Shown: piece by piece, positions 33,774 to 37,035 of the stretch
Layout of the letters: the number at the start of each line of letters is the position of its first letter
How positions within the stretch are numbered: the first letter of the stretch is position 1
Assembly: GCA_030427245.1 (NCBI GenBank)
Contig: JAUHXA010000066.1
Span: 1 to 37,035, forward strand
DNA from: Bacteroidia bacterium
GTDB lineage: Bacteria > Bacteroidota > Bacteroidia > Chitinophagales > UBA2359
Reading direction: 5' to 3'
Length of the DNA: 37,035 nucleotides
The notes under the pieces: generated by a model
What the model was told of the DNA's origin: nothing
Database searches by the model: none
The model's input: only the letters and a program-made list of their open reading frames with translations
Translations under genes and position numbers: made by a program

Positions 33774-34517
33774 TTACCCCAACACCACCACCGAGCCAAT
33801 TATACTCGCCGCAATCGCCACATTGAGCGATTCCGCTTTCCCTCTTTTGGGAATCGTAATGGGGTGTGTAATGTGCGATTGCAGGTCATCAGAAATCCCC
33901 TGCCCCTCATTTCCCATCAAAATAAAACCTTTCTTTTCAAATTGAGTCGAAAATAAGTTGTTGCCATTTAAGAGCGCACCATAAACAGGAAGCGCTTCAA
34001 AACGTTTGAACAAGGTCGGCAAATCTGTATAGACGATTTGAAGTCGAAACAGAGACCCCATACTCGCTTGCACGACTTTGGGATTGAAGGCATCGGCACA
34101 AGTAGGTGAGCAAAACAATTGATTCATTCCCAACCAATCTGCTGTGCGAATAATCGTTCCCAAGTTGCCAGGATTTTGAACATTGTCCAAAACAAAGGCA
34201 AATTGACTCGGTGCTGGCAAATCTTCTGAAAAAGAAGGAATGGCAGCCAACGCAACGACTTGATTCGGCGTATCTAAATTGGAAATGCTTTTCAATGCTT
34301 TTTCATTGACTGCAAAAACAACTTCAGACACAGATTGAAGTACAGAATGGTGTTTTTGAATCCACGGCTCTAAGGCATAAATAGCTTGGATTTTCATATC
34401 AGATTCCAACAATTCCAGTACCATTTTGTCACCTTCTACTACAAAAGCGGCGTTCATCTGCCTATATTTCTTAATTTTGAGCGACCTTATATATTTAACT
34501 CGGTTTTTAGTAAGCAT
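33774..34517 (-). CDS. TrmH/SpoU-family RNA 2'-O-methyltransferase
   Basis: 247 residues. The N-terminal RNA-binding part (MLTKNRVKYIRSLKIKKYRQ ... FVVEGDKMVLELL) is followed by the SPOUT knot motifs: motif 1 DNVQNPGNLGTIIRTADWLG, motif 2 ILMGNEGQGIS and motif 3 IPKRGKAESLNVAIAASII. Members methylate the 2'-OH of specific tRNA or rRNA riboses. The target here is unknown. The product starts as its homologues do, so ATG 34517 is likely right even though the tamL start is one base away on the other strand. Confidence 0.92.
   Translation of the reverse strand: MLTKNRVKYIRSLKIKKYRQMNAAFVVEGDKMVLELLESDMKIQAIYALEPWIQKHHSVLQSVSEVVFAVNEKALKSISNLDTPNQVVALAAIPSFSEDLPAPSQFAFVLDNVQNPGNLGTIIRTADWLGMNQLFCSPTCADAFNPKVVQASMGSLFRLQIVYTDLPTLFKRFEALPVYGALLNGNNLFSTQFEKKGFILMGNEGQGISDDLQSHITHPITIPKRGKAESLNVAIAASIIGSVVVLG
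34472..34479 (+). promoter_or_regulatory. Candidate -7 element (TAATTTTG) of tamL, inside the trmH-like gene
   Basis: Exact TAnnTTTG match on plus, 39 bp before the GTG at 34519 and within the first codons of the divergent methyltransferase gene. No TTTG at -33. Confidence 0.45.
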
Positions 34518-34518
34518 T

Positions 34519-36852
34519 GTGAAAAATAATAATCAACGTTTTATAAAATGGCTGCTTTGGTGCTGTCTTTTCACTGCAATGGTTGGCTGTACGCACACCC
34601 GTCACCTGCCTGAAGGAAAAACCCTGCACCAAACAACCTTGATTGACTTCCAATCAGATGCGCCCATCAAGGACAAATCCGACTTGAAAGAACAATTATA
34701 CAATTTATCACGTCCGAAACCTAATGCAAAATTTTTGGGCATCGGCAAGGTCAAACTTTGGATTTACCACCGCACTCGAAATGCCAAAAAAGGCTTGGGA
34801 GAATGGCTGAGGCGAAATTTGGGAGAACCACCTGTATTGATAGACAGCACTTTATTAGAACGCTCCAAGCAAGTCATGGCACTCAAGCTGCAAAAAAAGG
34901 GATATTTTCATCAAAGTGTGGAGTACGAAACCATCACCAAAAACAAATCTACAGCCGTCACCTACAATGTTTCGGTCGAGAAACCATACAGATTGGATAG
35001 CATCTTTTTGCCAGTTGATACCGCAACAAACCCGATTGCTAAAGTGATTCACAAGATAAGATTTGGAAGCTATTTGCATCCAACCGACCAGTTTGATGCA
35101 GATGTATTGCAGCAAGAACGAAGCCGAATCACCCAATACCTCCGAAACAATGGCTACTACGATTTTAGTAGTGATTTCATTCATTATGAATTAGATAGCT
35201 CTAAGGTCAATCGAAGTATCAAGGTACATTTGAAGGTCAAACAGGCATCCAATGGTTCACATACTCCTTACCGAATCGGTAAAGTTTTTGTCTATACTCA
35301 ACACAATCCCAAGGACACCTTGTTTAACTATCCTGATACGACTTTTGTAGAGGGCTACTATTTCATTCTCCCTTCCACCAAAAAATTTAAACCTCATGCG
35401 ATTGCCGAACATATCTTGCTGAAACAAGGCAGATTATATGCCCAAAACGACTACCAAAACACCATCAATCGGCTATTTAGTTTGGGCGTATTTAAGTTTG
35501 TCACCATTGGTTTTTCAAAAGACACACTCAAAGGAAACCAACTGAATACCTACATTCGATTGGTTCCCAGCGTACGACAAGGCTTCACTGCAAATGTAGA
35601 GGTCAATAACCAAACAGCCAATGCCTTTGGAGGAAGTGGCACTGGGGGGCTTTTGGGATTGGCATTGGGGGGAACTTATCAAAACAAAAATACCTTTAAA
35701 GGAGCAGAGGCATTGAACCTGAATTTGTATTATGGTCAAACATTTAACATCAATAGGAGCCCCAACACTCCAAAAGACAACATCAATGAATTCAGTGGAG
35801 AAGTTGTTTTGAGCTTACCCAAATTCCTTGCTCCCAAGCGTTTCCATCCTAAAGTTTCGGACCAAAATCGTCCGACAACCAACATACGGCTGGGTTTTGG
35901 GCGAGTAGAAAGCACTGATCAATTCACCATCACTTCCTACAATTTGGCTTTTGGTTATACTTGGCGAGAGCAAAAAATGCTCAGTCGAAATCAACACCTA
36001 CATACATTCAGCCCTCTCTCGGTCAGTTCTGTAAACATAACCAATACAACAACCCAATTTGAGAACTATTTGCAGCAGAACCCTCGACAAAGCGTGACCT
36101 TTCAACCTCGAATCATTGTCGGGCCCATCTATGCCTATTCATTTACCAATCAAGACTTGAACCGTCGAAGAGATTTTGAAGTATTCAGAGGAAGCATTGA
36201 ATTGGCGGGAGCAGGTCTTTCCAACATTGAGCAATTGTTGAGGCTTGCCAATATCAGCGATAGCCTCAAGATTTTCGGAATCGATTATGCACAGTTTGCC
36301 CGATTTGAAGCAGATTTCAGGAAGTATCAGATGGTCACACCCAAAAGTGAACTCGTTTCTCGAATCGCAACGGGCGTGGTGATTCCTTACGGTAATTCGG
36401 AGGCAGTGCCTTTTGTCAAGCGGTTTTCCATCGGTGGGCCCAACAGTTTGAGAGCCTTTCAGTTGGGGCGTTTGGGGCCTGGCACGACCAACTTGAATCT
36501 CGACACAAGTAGTGTGAAAGCGTTTCGACGGGGCGACATTCGCATTGAAGCCAATATAGAATATCGTTTCCCGATTTGGAAATACCTCAAAGGAGCAGTT
36601 TTTATAGACGCAGGCAATGTATGGACGCTACGAGAAGAAAACGAAACAGAAGGGGGACTGCTGACCTTCAAAGACTTTTGGCGCAGTTTGGGACTGGGAA
36701 CGGGGGTAGGTTCTCGCCTCGATTTTGGATATTTTGTGCTTCGTCTGGACTTTGGTTATCGGCTTCGTGACCCTCGACAACCTCAGGGGGAACGTTGGGT
36801 GGCCGATAGAAATATTGTAACTTGGCAATTTGGGATTGGGTATCCTTTTTAG
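34519..36852 (+). CDS. tamL: TamL-type BamA/TamA-family outer membrane lipoprotein
   Basis: 777 residues from GTG 34519. The frame stays open to an ATG at 34426, but that start lies deep in the divergent gene and breaks the lipoprotein signal. From the GTG, the signal ends in AMVGC (Cys24). This is followed by HLPEGKTLH, POTRA-like segments (about residues 30-390; 'LQKKGYFHQSVEYE', 'YLRNNGYYDFSSDFI', 'RLFSLGVFKFVTI') and an Omp85 beta-barrel (RFSIGGPNSLRAFQLGRLGPG, YRFPIWKYLKGAVFIDAGNVW) ending in a C-terminal Phe (GIGYPF). Bacteroidota replace TamA with this lipidated form. It works in inserting barrel proteins, presumably with TamB, which is not in the window. Confidence 0.92.
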   Translation: MKNNNQRFIKWLLWCCLFTAMVGCTHTRHLPEGKTLHQTTLIDFQSDAPIKDKSDLKEQLYNLSRPKPNAKFLGIGKVKLWIYHRTRNAKKGLGEWLRRNLGEPPVLIDSTLLERSKQVMALKLQKKGYFHQSVEYETITKNKSTAVTYNVSVEKPYRLDSIFLPVDTATNPIAKVIHKIRFGSYLHPTDQFDADVLQQERSRITQYLRNNGYYDFSSDFIHYELDSSKVNRSIKVHLKVKQASNGSHTPYRIGKVFVYTQHNPKDTLFNYPDTTFVEGYYFILPSTKKFKPHAIAEHILLKQGRLYAQNDYQNTINRLFSLGVFKFVTIGFSKDTLKGNQLNTYIRLVPSVRQGFTANVEVNNQTANAFGGSGTGGLLGLALGGTYQNKNTFKGAEALNLNLYYGQTFNINRSPNTPKDNINEFSGEVVLSLPKFLAPKRFHPKVSDQNRPTTNIRLGFGRVESTDQFTITSYNLAFGYTWREQKMLSRNQHLHTFSPLSVSSVNITNTTTQFENYLQQNPRQSVTFQPRIIVGPIYAYSFTNQDLNRRRDFEVFRGSIELAGAGLSNIEQLLRLANISDSLKIFGIDYAQFARFEADFRKYQMVTPKSELVSRIATGVVIPYGNSEAVPFVKRFSIGGPNSLRAFQLGRLGPGTTNLNLDTSSVKAFRRGDIRIEANIEYRFPIWKYLKGAVFIDAGNVWTLREENETEGGLLTFKDFWRSLGLGTGVGSRLDFGYFVLRLDFGYRLRDPRQPQGERWVADRNIVTWQFGIGYPF

Positions 36853-37035
36853 AGGCAAGAGGCAGGAAGCATGAGGTAAGATACAAGACTAAAAGTAATT
36901 TGGGAACCAATTCAGCAATTCTCAAAGTTCAGGTAATGAATAAATTATCTTCTTTTTTGCTCTAAAACACATTAAATAATGTCATTTTCTATATATAATT
37001 ATTTTCATTTTTAGAAAATGTTTTGTATTTTGATT

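Noticed and set aside
34426-34518. N-terminal extension of TamL from ATG 34426
   Set aside because: It would overlap the divergent methyltransferase by 92 bp and bury the lipoprotein signal (ending AMVGC) 55 residues inside. GTG 34519 gives a normal lipoprotein start.
36853-37035. Possible gene start at the right edge
   Set aside because: Only AT-rich DNA with poly-T runs is seen, with no frame bearing a start and recognisable residues before the window ends.

Overview
The window is 37 kb of a Bacteroidota chromosome. Supporting signs are two secreted proteins with type IX secretion (T9SS) C-terminal sorting domains, an Omp28-type lipoprotein, the gene order bamD-rpoZ-coaBC-DUF4835, a lipoprotein version of TamA (TamL type), and repeated TAnnTTTG -7 promoter elements. 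The Ig-like/PKD-like adhesin and the eukaryotic-type citrate synthase suggest a Saprospiria/Chitinophagia/Cytophagia-like lineage, but I cannot place it more precisely. I saw no rRNA, tRNA, CRISPR array, transposase or integrase.

Layout. 1-113: 3' tail of an OmpA-like gene. 267-5090: minus-strand genes, comprising two poorly known exported proteins and a likely gltA - ftsE - fatty-acid-hydroxylase transcription unit closed by a strong terminator at 2275. 5517-12908: two large T9SS cargo proteins, an 11-module adhesin-like protein and an M36-like metalloprotease, each followed by its own terminator. 13097-15985: an alanine/sodium symporter and a PAS-only protein. 16069-19612: the bamD-rpoZ-coaBC-DUF4835 unit. 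19614-22578: minus-strand Omp28-like and DUF3604 lipoproteins. 22748-25397: M42 peptidase and RsmB-like rRNA methyltransferase. 25514-29773: a 1419-residue UvrD-like helicase with its own consensus promoter. 29841-32631: SAM methyltransferase overlapping glutaminase, then a CaCA antiporter. 32679-32871: a 52-bp tandem repeat, followed by two small exported proteins. 33774-36852: TrmH/SpoU methyltransferase and TamL, which are divergent with start codons almost touching.

Most of the window is envelope and secretion biology: BamD and TamL for outer-membrane proteins, DUF4835 and T9SS cargo for secretion, and several lipoproteins. Housekeeping genes (gltA, coaBC, rpoZ, rRNA/tRNA methyltransferases) are interspersed. 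The best candidate for an undescribed system is the solo helicase at 25514. It combines a possible RelE/ParE-like N-terminal domain, an SF1 helicase core and a long helical-repeat C-terminus, an order that recalls eukaryotic TRANK1-type proteins. The second most unusual item is the near-identical 52-bp repeat array, whose units each carry a hairpin and a promoter-like pair of motifs.
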